Shown here: in pieces, positions 24,801-36,675 of the stretch
Position numbering within the stretch: position 1 is the stretch's first letter
Layout of the letters: every line of letters starts with the position of its first letter
Origin: Xylaria sp. FL1777
Lineage: Eukaryota > Ascomycota > Sordariomycetes > Xylariales > Xylariaceae
Length of the DNA stretch: 64,000 bases
Assembly (NCBI GenBank): GCA_022578965.1
Contig: MU400525.1
Coordinates: forward strand, 186,001-250,000
Direction of reading: 5' to 3'
Translations under genes and position numbers: made by a program
The notes under the pieces: model-generated
The model's input: the letters and a program-made list of their open reading frames with translations, nothing else
Database searches by the model: none
Told to the model about the DNA's origin: nothing

Positions 24801-24942
24801 TATTATAATTCTTGAGCACGTTGTATCTATTGATAAGGACCTAGATATGAGCGACAAGGACAGACGTTTGTCTCAGGAGTTATTGACCAAGGCGTACAGC
24901 ATGCAACAGGCATCTGACTCTGGGCCCCAGGCCTCGATGTAG
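21860..24942 (+). CDS. NLR: alpha/beta-hydrolase - NB-ARC - TPR receptor
   Basis: A 933-residue fungal NOD-like receptor. Exons 21860-22026, 22077-22305, 22360-22419, 22488-22799, 22847-23051 and 23114-24942; all junctions keep frame. The N-terminal lipase-like hydrolase (~55-320) shows VAVHGLNGH and AHSLGG with Ser144 as nucleophile, then GTPHQGG and VVPKASAVVPG. The NB-ARC core follows: FTGRD, P-loop GLGGVGKT (384-391), Walker B LLIVDNADD (459-467), LPLAISQAAAYL and MHRLVHIA. The C-terminus carries TPR-type helices, three of them nearly identical (783 onward). Such proteins sense non-self and trigger heterokaryon-incompatibility or immune responses in the cytosol. All key motifs look intact. 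Its stop codon lies 5 bp before a transposon-like repeat. Confidence 0.93.
24487..24864 (+). repeat. Coding minisatellite: three 126 bp TPR units
   Basis: Units begin CGACTTGCGTC at 24487, 24613 and 24739, an exact 126 bp (42-codon) period. Units 2 and 3 are almost identical for their first ~85 bases. Units 1 and 2 each carry a run of nine A (24581-24589 and 24707-24715) coding for Lys-Lys. The third unit diverges in its last third. An older, diverged unit precedes them. Confidence 0.92.
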
Positions 24943-24947
24943 TGACC

Positions 24948-25273
24948 TGTTACACGCGCTGAACGCCTTGTACGCTACCCAAATGCGTAGTTGGTGAGAC
25001 ACCCATACCGTGCTACACGAACTAAGATCTATTGAGACTATCTCCCGTATTCAGAAGCGAAGCTATTCGGCCCTCACTTATCTGAGATGTACTGACGGAC
25101 CCCGGAGGGTAGGAAGGACGGATCAATTGCGTATAGAGTCAAGGACAGCCACCAAGCCTGGCAGCGTCCGGAAGAAGAGAGGCAATGGACCTCGGCAGCT
25201 GTAACGGATCATTGTATTCTGAGTAGAGTCAATCTTCTAGTTCCAAGCCCTGAGAAACGAGCCCTTGTTATAG
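24948..25273 (+). repeat. LTR-like repeat, copy 4, abutting the NLR gene
   Basis: Starts TGTTACACGCGCTGAACGCC, with GATCTATTGAGACTATCTCC, AGAAGCGAAGCTATTCGGCC and GAGCCCTTGTTATA in the same order as copies 1 and 2 at 13.2-13.8 kb. It lies 5 bp after the NLR stop codon, so the NLR transcript probably ends inside it. Confidence 0.88.
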
Positions 25274-25800
25274 TGCCCTACATCATATTGTTTAGCTGCT
25301 GTTTTATTAGCTGTTTATGTTTGTCCTTCCTTCACATATAGCTTAATCACCTAGTTAGGTATATTTCATTATTTTTACTACCTTTATGAAAAGGCGTTCT
25401 AAAAATGCTAAGAAATTCTTTGTCCGGGACTGTAGATGAGGAGATGACTAGTTGTTTTATGTGGCTGTCTCAAATGATTATACCTCAGATTGGTTTTATT
25501 GGTTATGGAGAAGGATCTTTACTTAATTCTTTACGTCTTCTACCCAGAGGCAAGGAAGCGTTCGTTTTTAGGTGCTAAAGCTTCGTTCGCCGGGCTCCGC
25601 TCCCAGCTGGCCCCTAGGGGAAGAGGGGAAAGGGAAAAGGGGGATCCCCGCCTTCAGCTAGAGTCGTACCTCCTTTGCCAAAAACGAAGGTATTATAATA
25701 GATTAAATACAGAATACGAAAGCACAAAGGCGTAGAGAGAAGACTCTGATTCGATTTTTCTTTTTTAAAAAAAAAATCAGGGAGCCATTGAGCACCAGTC
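25274..25800. other. Convergent intergenic region
   Basis: Between the NLR (+) and HET gene (-) 3' ends. It contains a purine-rich G/A run at 25616-25650 and an A/T hairpin-like run (TTTTTTAAAAAAAAAA) near 25761-25780, which might act in 3' end formation of the minus-strand gene. No gene seen. Confidence 0.5.
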
Positions 25801-28746
25801 CTAATGAAGCCAAAGCATCTTAACTTCCGAGACCCCGCGGAACTTCAGTGCCTGCCCATCCATGATTCCCTCGATATAAGACTCGCCCACAAGCCGGTAT
25901 CTGCCCTTCCTCTCGTCGCTCTCGCGCAGGATGAACGGAACAGCGCCTCCCCCGAGTATGCTCACCTTGTCTCCGAGCTGTACCGCATTGCCAGCGACTC
26001 CGCAGTAGCCGCGATTTGTGATGACGAATCTCCACCGGCTGAGCGTACCATCAAGAAGCGAGGTGTAATTCTTGCTCTTTTCAGTCAGCGTCGCGCATCC
26101 TCCATCGTCATATGTGCTTGCCACCGGCGACATGGTTTCGGCGGTCAGGTTCCGCAAGTAGTTCATCGACGACTTTTGGCCGTGTCCAGCCTTGATTAGT
26201 AGCTTGTGGAAAGCTTTGTAGGAACTTTCAAGGTCCATGTCGGGCGAGTACGCGCAGGTCGGGTGCTTAGCACCGGCGATAGGTACCTTCCATTTCTGCA
26301 CAAATGCTTTCTCGCCCTTACTGACCGAACACACCATCTTCTCGACCTCGGTGAAATAGCTCTTCAACTCCTCTGGAGTGTTCGTCGACTTGCTGACTTG
26401 GACAATATCGTCGACGAGACACCCCTGGACGGCAATTTCGTCGGCCCCGGGGTACACAAGTATTTTCTCGGTAAGTGTCCCAGAGGCCCTGAAGGTTACT
26501 CCCCTATCTCTTGCCTCGCTGAGACATTGTGGCTGGGTTACCGTCCAATCAGGCATCCACGATGAGATGCTACGATGCTTGGAGATATCAGGCCTGCAGC
26601 TCAGTCCCGCGCGAGAGAGAAGCGCTAGTCCATTCTTCTTGGCTGCGAGACAGTTTAGGGTTCTCCCACCAACCATTCTCTCTATAGCCTCAAAGGCCAT
26701 GTCGTAATCGGGGTTAAAATGATCGTCATCGCCATCTTGTGCGAGTCCAAGGAGTGCGAAGAAACGATCTCTCCTCATCGTCGATTTGGCATGTCTGAAG
26801 GACTCTAAAAGATCAAAGAGATATAGACGTCCATATCGATGACTATTAGCTTCTAGCTGGCGAAGCTTCGCTATGGCCATGAAAGGCTTCAGCACAGTTG
26901 CGTCTAGTCCTGCTACCTCGGTCTCTACGGCCTGAATGGCACGCACAACATCGTACCAATCAGCCATCCACTTGCCACACACAAGAACAAGCGTTGGTGC
27001 CAAAACGGCCTCCTGCACGATCCAGACCCGCCGGAACCATTGATTCCTCAGAAACTCTATCACATCTTCCCACACGGGGTCTTCGGCAGCGGGAATTTTC
27101 TGTTCACCCCATGAAGAGGGAATGGGCCGTACTGCCTCGGGTAGCTCCTTTGACTGCGATCCATACAGTCTCACGGCCCTTATTTGAAGTAAAGTTTTCA
27201 TCCCCAGCTCCGCTTTTGCATCAGTTCCTAGAAACCCCAAGGTACAGGTCGCCCTTTGGAAGATCTCAGGCAGAAGTCGGATCTGCTGTGCTTTTTCCTT
27301 GTGATTATCTTGGTTGATGCAGATAGCGTCAACCCACAGCACTAGCGGTATTTTCTCATGCCTTATTTCTATTAGAGCTTTTTGTAGCGGAAGGTTTAGG
27401 CTAATCACTCCGTGAGGCGTCTTGAGAGGGCATTTAGGCTCGACATTGTCCCCCCAAACATATGACAATGTTCGATAAGGAGGCATATTGTCATCAAATG
27501 GTAGAGTGAATACCACACCTTTCAATGGATGGTAGCTCCTTCCGGGAGCGAGAACTAATAAACGTATCTCCTGATCTCCCAAGCTGTGATAGCAAAAGTT
27601 AGACTGTGGCCACCTGAAGGCTGGAACCAATACCGTTCCGCTATTTGCAGGTATCGATGCAGTTATATCGGGTATTAGTAAATGCTGCGGCATACTAGAA
27701 CTAAGCCAGTCAGGGAGAATTCTCTTGTCCATTCGGTAGTCCCTGTGTGTAGTGGCGAATTTAACTCCATTGGCTGAGTGTGGTTCGCCTTGATGATCTT
27801 TGATGTGCGAGATGAAATAGTAATCATCCTTTAGTTCAAAACGGCCGGACGTTAACAGTTTCCAGGGGTCTACGTAGACATGGAACCGCGGCCTTGTGTG
27901 AGCATTGCTGACCTGTATTAGAATTGATATGTCTTTCGGGGGCTGGCCATTCTTATCCTCGTGCAATCGATATTTGCATATCTGCAACATCCTAGTTAGC
28001 TAGATGGAAGAAATGAGTGTTGTATAGAATGAATGCTTTGTTAGAGGTTTGAACATGATCCATCAACTCACCCGCCGAAGTTGCGACGTTCCCCAAACAA
28101 ACGATGAAGCGCTTTCTCCTGTCGAGACTGCAATTTCGATATGAAAGACTGGAACCCTGCCTATCCATTGTCGTGCAACCGTATGACCAGATTCGATTAG
28201 AAACTGAGTCATGGCTTGTGAAGGCAAAGGGTTATAGATGGTGAAGGGCGATGTGTGTCTGCTGTAAGTTTTGTACGGAAGCCCGGCTCGAGTGCGCAGG
28301 GGACTGGTCCAGTGCACTTCAGATTCGTACCTAGCTACCTTTTGCTCAAGCATGTTGTCTACCTATATCGAACATCCGTTAGCATGCGAATCTCGCGACA
28401 AAAGTGACGCACTAACCAGGACCTGCCCATAATACTCCAGGTATGAATGCGGGTCTAAATCCTCAGACACAGCACTAATGAAATAGCTGTCCCGAGGTTC
28501 TAAATAGCCGTCATCTATATGTCCAACGTTAAGCTCTACTCGTCGCATGATAGGAGCTCGTCGATCTAAGGCTCTATCTCGGTCCCCTTGTCTAGACTTG
28601 AGCTTTAATCTAACATGTCTTTCGTCTGACGAGTCGTCTGAACTATCGTCTCTATCCCACTGTACTTGGTCTAGATAGACGTGGGATATATCACCAGATG
28701 GGCCGCGATTCACGCGCTTAGAGTTTCGCATACTTTCATCTGCCAT
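25801..28746 (-). CDS. DUF3883-like (NO VEIN C-terminal) module plus HET domain; possibly the 3' half of one gene with the ATPase upstream
   Basis: As a separate gene it encodes 939 residues from exons 28746-28417, 28362-28072 and 27999-25801. Residues ~100-260 resemble the C-terminal part of NO VEIN-like proteins: YYGQVL, HWTSPLRTRAG, VPVFHIEIAVSTGE, then RFHVYVDPWKLL. The HET domain runs from ~380 (YRTLSYVWGD), through LVLWVDAICINQDN to GFLG. A conserved FRRVWIVQEAVLAP follows at ~500. The last 300 residues are unclassified. HET domains set off incompatibility cell death on allorecognition. The ATPase gene on the same strand ends 20 bp upstream; a GTCCGC...GGCAG intron (28792-28740) would join both in frame, so this start codon may be artificial. 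Confidence 0.88.
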
Positions 28747-28766
28747 ACTTTGTTAATTGAGCCGTG

Positions 28767-31700
28767 CTATGCAAGGGATGAGGAACGCGGACCTTCTTCG
28801 AATTTTAGGGCGACATGTATACCATGCATTTTGAAGACGTTATGTATGCGCCTCATATCATGGTGGCCGAGGGCAGTGAACAGCAGGGTTAGCTTGGTAG
28901 TGCTTTTAATCTTAAAACGCTCCGCGAAGGCTTCGATAAGTTCTGTCGGCGCAGCGTGTGAACGCATGGCTCCTTGCGCGATGTAGATTCGAGGTGCCCC
29001 TGTCCAGAGCACTGCTACTTGTGCTTTGCCTGGGGCACCTCTTATTTCCTTATCATTGTACTTCAATGTATGTGTATGCAGTATTTCCGATGCCATACTA
29101 ACTCTCAAGTCATCTAACTCATGAGACTTTTTGCTCTCGTCTTCTATCCTTGGTATAAGACTAAAGATGATTTAAGATATATTAGGATCTGGATGTGAAT
29201 CACCGAGGCGAATGTAGGCAAACGAAGAGATAACTTACGCTTTCAAAAAGGGCTTGCGCTCATGGATGAAGGCAGTGGCTGATCTCGATTGAACAAGTGG
29301 TCCTTTGGGGCTCCGATTAGACTCAACAAGCTTAGAAAGCCGTCTTGAATCTAGAGCCAAAGCACGCAAAAGATGCTCCATTGCCTCAAGGTCTTCTGGG
29401 CTCACAGCAAGTAGGGGCACTTTCCCAGCGAAACTGTCCCACAAGTGAGATCTATCTGCAATAAGCCAAGCCGTATCTTTTATAGATCGACAGCGATTAA
29501 AATTTCCCCGGTCCTTGGTATTAGTGGTGGGGAAAGCTGCAGCGTGAAGAAGCGGTTTGACAGCTTTGGCGGCCTTTTTAGGGCTATAGACACGCAAGTC
29601 CCTACTCAGCTCCTTGAATATTTCATTGATTTCCGATAATCTAGTTGAGGATGTCACAGAGGCCAGTTTCGCAATAAGAGTACCCGTTTGAAGGCCATCA
29701 ACAGCCTGCATACTTCGAAAGAGGAGATCACTCCGTGGGTACTCAGACACTAAGTCTACCTTTTTCTGTACGCAAGTGTCTATGTCGAACCAGTAATTTG
29801 ATTTGTCAATCGTAGATGCTGTGGGCGCAACGTATACAAGTCGATCGCAGTAGAAATACTCTCTTGATAGTGTTATTATAAGCGATAATTCTTAGGGTAA
29901 GATGATAAGAGACACTTACTCAATTTCTTCCTCGTTGCCATCATATCGGGACTGGAGTTGTTCATATATATGAGAAACAGTATCCAGGTCAGGTTTAGTT
30001 GCTCGAGCTTTCAATGATTTGAGGCATTCAATATAGTATTTCCAGTCGTTTTCAACGGTAATACCAAGACAGCTTAGCCGTCTCCGCAAAGTCCTGTCTT
30101 TAGATTTTTGCAGTTTGAGAATAGGGATTCCTACTTCATCTTCAATCAAAGTGTCGAGGTTCGGAAGGAACGTGTTTTCTAGACGAGATGGGCCGATAGA
30201 TGTATCCACAACGAGCTCACGGAGCTTTTTGGGTACCTCAGAAGAGAAGGACTCGATATCTTTACCGTACGTGTGCCAGTTGTCGTTAACAAAATTCAAA
30301 ATATCAGCTATAGGGCACTTCGCGACTAAGTATCTGAACTCTTCGGAGAGCTCTTGGCCCTTACTTGAACTGTTAGGTATTGGATACGCCAGTCGTGGAA
30401 TAGGCGATATTCCGAGTGAGTCGATAAGATAGGCTGTCCAGGCCTGGCTTGATTCACCGTTTTCTTTAGAAACAAGAGTTGTGTTGTAGAAGTTGAAAGC
30501 GACATCGCATCCAGTAATTAGAGCTACTGGCATCCAAGACTCCTCGAGAGATGGGTCTGCGTTTCTTGCTTCCATGTAGCCTTCGTGGATAACAGGGAAT
30601 TTCGCTCTGAGCTTCTTCAAGATAGGATCTTCGCAAGCTTCCTCCTGCTCTTGCTTGTCCATATATAATCTAGAGCCCTGGCAACGCCCATTTCCTTGTG
30701 TAGCAAACCATAAGTCAGTACCCGGGGATAATTGCCATGATGACTTGCATAGGAATTTCGTCTGAGCTATTAGCTGAGCGGGGCTGTGTTTATAGGGATC
30801 AAACTCAGAAGATTTATGCAAATTGCAGATGTGGCGGCATATCTGCGCCGCATCAGTCGGAATTATGCGAAGTCTTTCAAGCAATTTGAGACGGTGGCCG
30901 CTGGCGTTTACGCATGGGTGTACAATTGCACCCTCAAGAACGAGGAGCAATTCGGGTTGGAATATATCCTGGGGGACGAGAACTGGCAGGCTCGCTGCGG
31001 AAGTCCATGTACCATCTAGGAGAGGTATTATAGGCAGTTCGAATACAGTCTTTTCGTGCCTTTTGTCGGAAATCAGTCGTAAAAGAGCTTCGGCAAGCTC
31101 ATTGTGCCAAGTTTGTGAGCGAGCCTGAAAGATGTTTGAATCATCGCAGATCAGAGTCTTCAGATCTTCCAGGAATGCTTCATTAGATAACTCGCGAACG
31201 CCAAGTTTAGATATAGCAGGTAGAACCCAAGGCGGATAGTTGACCGATAAATAACTGTGCTGTTTCAAACCGGAGTATGTAAATGGCCGCCCATCCTCTT
31301 TTGAAATAGCCCATGGCATAACATATGTGAGGCTTGAAGGCTTTACAAGCTGTCCAGAACATGATTCAAGGACCGCATCTTCAGTCAAACTTTGTAGAAT
31401 GGACTTTGAAGAATCCGCGAAAAACCCCGCCTCAACCGCGGGTACATAGAAAGGCCAAACATATTTCATGGAGCCTTTATTAAGCTGAGAAACAGCATGC
31501 ACAAATGCGCTCGTCAGAGAATCTCTCAAAGCCCGATTCCATTCGGAAGATTCGTCAATTTGAAGACGATTAGCTGCGAGGAGAAAATCTCCCTGGAGAA
31601 GAAACTATTCGTCCTATGAGTATAGATTTGCGTAAATACAAGAATGACTAGCTTACTTTGAAGCCATAGGCACCGATTGGTAAGAATGCATAGACATTCT

Positions 31701-32651
31701 GTACGCCGGACTGTGGTTCATCAGGTGAATTGGAGAGAGGGAATGCTAGCACGAGCTCGGACTGAGCTGCCCCCAGACGCTTCACCTCGGTAGGAAGATC
31801 CTGGACTGAATGCTGGATAATCAAGTAACGAAGCTCACGAGAGCCGATGTGTATAGTCCTGATAGACTCTCCACCTGCGACTGTGTCATTTCTGTGGATG
31901 CTTATAAGCTCCTTCGATCCATTTGGGTGTGATACGCGTAGAATCACATCCCGTATCTGATGAAGAAACACAAGAGATGTTGGATCGAATTGATGGAGCG
32001 CCTTGATAAGCTCATCGGCGTCATAGCTCTCAGACATGTGTAGACTAAAAAAAGTACCATCCGGTCGTGCCTGTGGATGGCGGTCTACCCAGCTGGGGGC
32101 AATAGTTCCAAAGGGCTTCCGCTTGTCGAACATGAAATGGTACTCCCGAGACGATACGTAGACAATGTCGGCGACCTTGAAAATGCTTTTAAATCCAATC
32201 CCCTTTTCTCCTATGAATCTATTGGAATTCTTCGCCTCTCGTTTCGTACTGCGTCGTATTGCACAGATTGCACGAACATGCTTTTCTTCAAAGCCTCGCT
32301 CATTGCAATACACGTCCAGTCTGTTGTGTTCATAAATGAACTCTATTGTTGGATTGGGGCAGTCATAAATGTTGTCGTCAGCGTTCTGAAGAAGCTCAAA
32401 CAAGAAATGAGTCGAAGTACTATAGAGCTCGCTTGAAACACTGACATTTCTTGTAAGTTGAAGCTGAAAAGGGGATTAGAGAAGGAACTCGAGCAGGGCT
32501 CTTACAGTTCAAGGGCAGAATCTAAAAGCTCTGCTAGTGCGCCGTGTCCTTCTGGAGCATAGTCCCGACGAATCTCTTCAATCGTGGATCTGGCACGGGC
32601 CTCTGGGCTATTGTTTCCCTTGCCGTCGCCGCGATCCTGTATGCTTAACAT
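28767..32651 (-). CDS. GHKL (HSP90/sacsin/NO VEIN-type) ATPase-domain protein
   Basis: A 1213-residue reading from exons 32651-32506, 32449-31657, 31604-29920, 29862-29239 and 29160-28767. The GHKL ATP-binding fold is visible: N-box FELLQNADDN (66-75), NERGFEEKHVRAIC, STK, and G-box IGEKGIGFKSIF (128-139). This is the sacsin/NO VEIN layout. The ~1000 residues after it are helix-rich with no domain I can name. NO VEIN-like proteins usually end in a DUF3883 domain, which is missing here but present at the start of the HET protein 20 bp downstream. A stop (TAG, 28769-28767) ends this frame unless it is spliced out. Function in fungi is unknown; an ATP-driven switch or chaperone role is inferred. 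Confidence 0.85.
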
Positions 32652-33599
32652 GGCGTATCGTGTGAGCTACGAGCGTGCGAGGATCCAGGCTCACAACAAG
32701 TGATATTAGGCGGTGTCGCAATTGAAAGCGTGCAGCGTATGTCAGGCCCCAGACAAAAGGACGGCAAAGACTGAAACTATGTGAGTTGGTTTCGCAGAAG
32801 TCGACATCTACCTCCAGATGGAATCTGATGGACGGGTAAAGGCCCTATCGCCCGTATCTATAGACGCGCCTCACCACATCTACTGCACGACGAGACTTTC
32901 TATGCCTTGCTCCGCCCATGCCGGCTTGGCCCAGCTCGAAGCTGGGCTGCTTTACTGATTGTGGCGAGTGGATCGATGCCATATCGACTACGCATTGGCT
33001 GTGAGGTATCACGTTGGGTAAAACCGCTACCGCTTCCCTCTTCGTGGCCGAAGCTAGGCAGCAAGCCCTGGAGGCTGTGCTTTCAACCAAACCCAACCTT
33101 CATTTTCTCTAGTGAGTTGGGTTCGATTCCTCCCCGTAAAGAAGTTGTATTTGCGGGGACTATTACTAGGGGCACGTGGCTTTGCATTCGAGGCTGTCAA
33201 CCAATAAGGAGTGTAGTATGGCATACTCGCGCCACTGTAAGCCTCACTGAACTAATACCTACCTAGTAGTAAACATCCAGCCCCAACCCGACTCCAAAAC
33301 AGGAAAAGCTAGACATTAGCTACCTCCTAAATAGGTAGATTTAGCAGCTACTAATAGTCAGTCTGCCAGCCAGTCAGCCCTATTTAATACAAGCACTAAG
33401 TACTGTACCTCTACGTATGTATGTAGTGTATACGTGCTTGCTTTTTTTCTGATTTGAACTTTTACACTGAAATAAAAAGTCAAGATTATGTAATAAGAAG
33501 AAATTGGGGGTGCCTCGTAGTACGTGACCGACGTTGTACAAGAAAACGGTTAACCGTTTTAAAATGCTTGTGGTTAAACATGTCCTTAGGCAAGTTTAG
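32652..33599. other. Promoter-side intergenic region of the ATPase gene
   Basis: About 950 bp upstream of the minus-strand ATPase gene and downstream of the next minus-strand gene. A tRNA-like GGTTCGATTCC at 33118-33128 was checked and rejected. I see nothing else. Confidence 0.5.
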
Positions 33600-34535
33600 C
33601 TATGCCAATCTCATATCCTGCATTCTTGCATTTGCGTCACTCGTATCCTCCTCTTCCTCCTCCTCCTCTTCATCATCTACACGTCTAATATAACATGGCG
33701 CTATCTCTATATCCCAACGCTCCTGCTCCCAGGTCTCAACCGGCGGCATTGCCTTTGCCACGGTCTCGGCCCATAGCTCGTGTGCGCCCGGCTCTTTAAC
33801 TGACGCCTCTTCCCGCTCGGTGCTAGCACCTTGACAATTCCAGCGCCAGAAGAGAAAGCAAATGGCCATATTCGGACTGGTATTTGCTATCGTTGTCTGT
33901 TCCTGGCCGTCATCCACCCATGCGAATGCCTTGTATTGGACCGCGGGCGGCCCGCGGAGGTCCTCGCAGCCCTTAGGCATAAACCCCCGCGGGGAGCCGA
34001 AACGGGTCGTTGATCCGAACGCCGTCAAAATAGTGTTGAGCCACGATCGGCGGTCGGGGGCACCGATGAATGGTATTTTGAAACGATTAAGTGTTATACG
34101 ACCACTTAACTCATCATGCACGGCATCTATCCAGAAACCACTAGCATATTGGAGGCTTAGAAGCGACTCGTCGGCATCATCATCATCACGGCCTAGGCTC
34201 TGTAGAAACTCGCCGCAAAGAGGAGAATGCCTAAAGGCTTCTAAAGCGTCGGCCGACTCCCAGTCTATATCACTACGTCATCAACCGTCACTAGTCCTAG
34301 TACTATTTATGAGGCACTTACGGATAATAAAAGCGGCCTGCTCAGGGATCTCAACTTTCGTTCCTAGACTGACCTTCTTGCAGCCGGGTGCGTTTGCAAG
34401 AGGGCCGAGATATGTATCAGGGTAGGCTTCTGACCATTTCGGCCAAGCTTGATCACGGGGCAGACGGAATCGGGTCCAAGTGATCCGCGCCCGTTGCATT
34501 CTCAGTGTTCTTGCATCATACTTCACCCTCGCCAT
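33600..34535 (-). CDS. Small ABM-like (dimeric alpha-beta barrel) hypothetical protein
   Basis: A 292-residue protein from exons 34535-34322 and 34264-33600; the joint gives AAFIIHWESADALEAFRHSP. The W-S-A-x-x-A-x-E-A-F-R-H-S-P pattern with EFLQSL is typical of fungal antibiotic-biosynthesis-monooxygenase-like ferredoxin-fold domains. The second half (PFIGAPDRRSWLNTI, FAWVDDGQEQT) may be a second barrel. The C-terminus has an acidic run of eight Glu encoded by a TCC/TTC-rich tract (33641-33676). Catalytic residues cannot be assigned; function unknown. Confidence 0.68.
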
Positions 34536-35222
34536 GATACACCAGCGTAGAGATAAGCTATATCGGCAGAGTGAGGACGATGTCGACGGTGAGTAATGAT
34601 GTGGGGTCAGTCAGAGAACAAGTGGGAGCATTGATAGATCAAATTGCCGTTTTGCCACTTGAGGCCTCACATAGCAAATATGTACTAATTTAGAGCATAA
34701 TAGGAGAGGTCTAGGTGAGCATAAGAATAAACGAAACCGCGTCTAATGTAGTATTCCTGTTAAGCTCTAGACGCACCAAGGCCATTCCTAGCTACGGAGC
34801 GAGCCGTCGCGAAGTAACGGCGTGGGAAGCGGGGGTTATGACTAGGTCTGTTATATGGGGTTTGCCGCTGGTATAATTCTAGAACGAAGCAGCACTACAG
34901 TGTTGCCTGGCGCAGGCCGCAGGCCCGTTAACACCTGGCACAGGGCCTGGCAGTTAACGACGGGGCAGCTTGGCCTTCAACATACAACACATAACACTCG
35001 GTAGCATGTTAAAAGACGAAATGCGACAGTGGTATACTACATCGAATCCCAAATTCTTTTCCGCCGCGCTTTTTACGTGTGCGTGGAAGTGCACGCATAA
35101 TGGTTAGCCGCCGTGGATTGTCTCCTACCGCGTGGGGTCTGTTTGGCACAGCTTGATCTCTTCCCGACATACAACAGCCACATACATCTATCCATCTCCC
35201 TTCCAAATTCTACTTCATCGCC
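34536..35222. other. Divergent intergenic region
   Basis: Between the minus-strand ABM-like gene and the plus-strand DUF7924 pseudogene. A GC-rich patch at 34905-34970 has repeated CAGGCC/GGCCTGGCA and GTTAAC pieces that could pair. No gene. Confidence 0.45.
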
Positions 35223-36675
35223 ATGGCCCAAACCCGAGCCCAGGGAGCACCCAAAAGGGGGCGTAATCCCGAGGATCCAAGTACGTTTTAAGAAGTGCTA
35301 ACAGGCCATAACTGACAATGAACAGACCAAGACGCCCCGACGCGCAAACGCCAACGTCTAAAAACGTATCACAACTCATCGAAAGAGCCCCCTGCCCAAG
35401 CCATCGAAGATACACGAGATCTTGGTACTGCACCGTCCTTAAGTTTATTTACCGCTGACGATACTTCCGGCAGCACCGCGGCATGCAACGTTGACCCTAA
35501 TAACCTAATCGATTTTTGGAGAAAAGAAGGACGTTGGCCGGGTTAGTACTTCGAGCCTGACGGGGAGCCCTTGCTTGCACAAAAGCGGTCCTTGTCTACA
35601 ACACCGAGCGACCAGAAGCCGCGTGAGAAGAAAAGTGCCCAGTATAGAGATCAGCGTTACGACACACTACTTGCCACCAAGGGCAGTTTTATAGTCAAAT
35701 CAAAATTGGACGTCAGTAGTAAAAAGCAAAGCCCTCTGTAAAAGTCTACTTCAGAGGAAGCAAATATTTCCCGAGGACTCACTGTTCAGTAACAACTTTT
35801 TTGACTCACCCTGCCAGAAGATTCATAATAGAAACAAAGCCCGAGTCATTCAAGATATTTTTCGGCTTATCGTCCCCTCGGCCGAAAGTCTTACGACACG
35901 TGGTACTGAGCACCTCGAGATCCTGACAGAGAGTGTTAACGACGGCTGGAACAACTCAATTCCTCTAGTTGGAACACGTCCGCAGCCCGGCTACTCCGTT
36001 GGGTTTCGGCGAGGAGCGTTTACTAAGGAACAGCTTGAAAGTTGTCGCCGGCGACCTATCGTTCTTCATGGCTACGTACTACATGTACTTTCCGTTCCTA
36101 GCCTCTGAGGTGAAGTGTGGCGCCGAAGCAGTAGACGTTGCAGAACGTCGAAATGCCCACAGTACGACCATGGCGACACGAGCCGTCGACGAGCCGTCGT
36201 CGAGCTCTGCCGTCCTGTGGGCCGGGAGGATGAAGTCCATCGGCAGATCCTCGCCTTCTCTGTTTCACACGACCACCGATTGGTACGGATCCACGGTCAC
36301 TGCCCGGTGATCAATAAGAAGGAAACCGAGTACTACTGCCACCCAATCCATACGTTCGACATCACAGTACTCGACGGAAAGGATAAGTGGACTGCGTATC
36401 AAGTCACCAATAATATTTACGACACTTGGATGCTAGATCACTTCAAGAGAATCTGCTCGGCCATCGACCAGTTGCCGTCAAAGGTGAATTTCAACGTCCA
36501 AGCGCTTTCTGAATCTACCGGCCTCTCCCAGGGTCTAGAGCATCTTGCAGCGTCGGAGGCTGAGTCCGCATCACCACGTGCGGATGAGGATGGCCAGTCT
36601 AAGAAGGCTGGCCAGGTAGCAACTCCTCCGGGTGCTTCATTCTCGCCCGAGCCTGCCAACGGAGGAAGAACCTAG
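35223..36675 (+). pseudogene. DUF7924 family gene, multiply broken
   Basis: The start MAQTRAQGAPKRGRNPEDP and a splice (35281-35325) to NQDAPTRKRQRLKTYHN match the usual N-terminus of fungal DUF7924 proteins. The core (FFMATYYMYFPFLASEVKCG, VAERRNAHS, VVELCRPVGREDEVHRQILA, HPIHTFDITVLDGKDKWTAY, FKRICSAIDQLP) is clear but split among frames. Lesions: TAG at 35544-35546; a frameshift near 35715-35730; one near 36035-36050; and an 11-base tandem duplication (ACGAGCCGTCG twice, ~36178-36199) that shifts frame. The final frame runs to a stop at 36673-36675. The family has an EVKCG motif reminiscent of restriction-endonuclease-like folds; this link is inference. Confidence 0.85.

Noticed and set aside
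24394..24819. 141-residue repetitive open frame on the minus strand
   Set aside because: Antisense shadow of the 126 bp TPR units of the NLR.
33110..33135. tRNA-like T-arm GGTTCGATTCC
   Set aside because: The stem around the loop does not pair beyond three bases and there is no matching D arm, anticodon arm or acceptor stem upstream.
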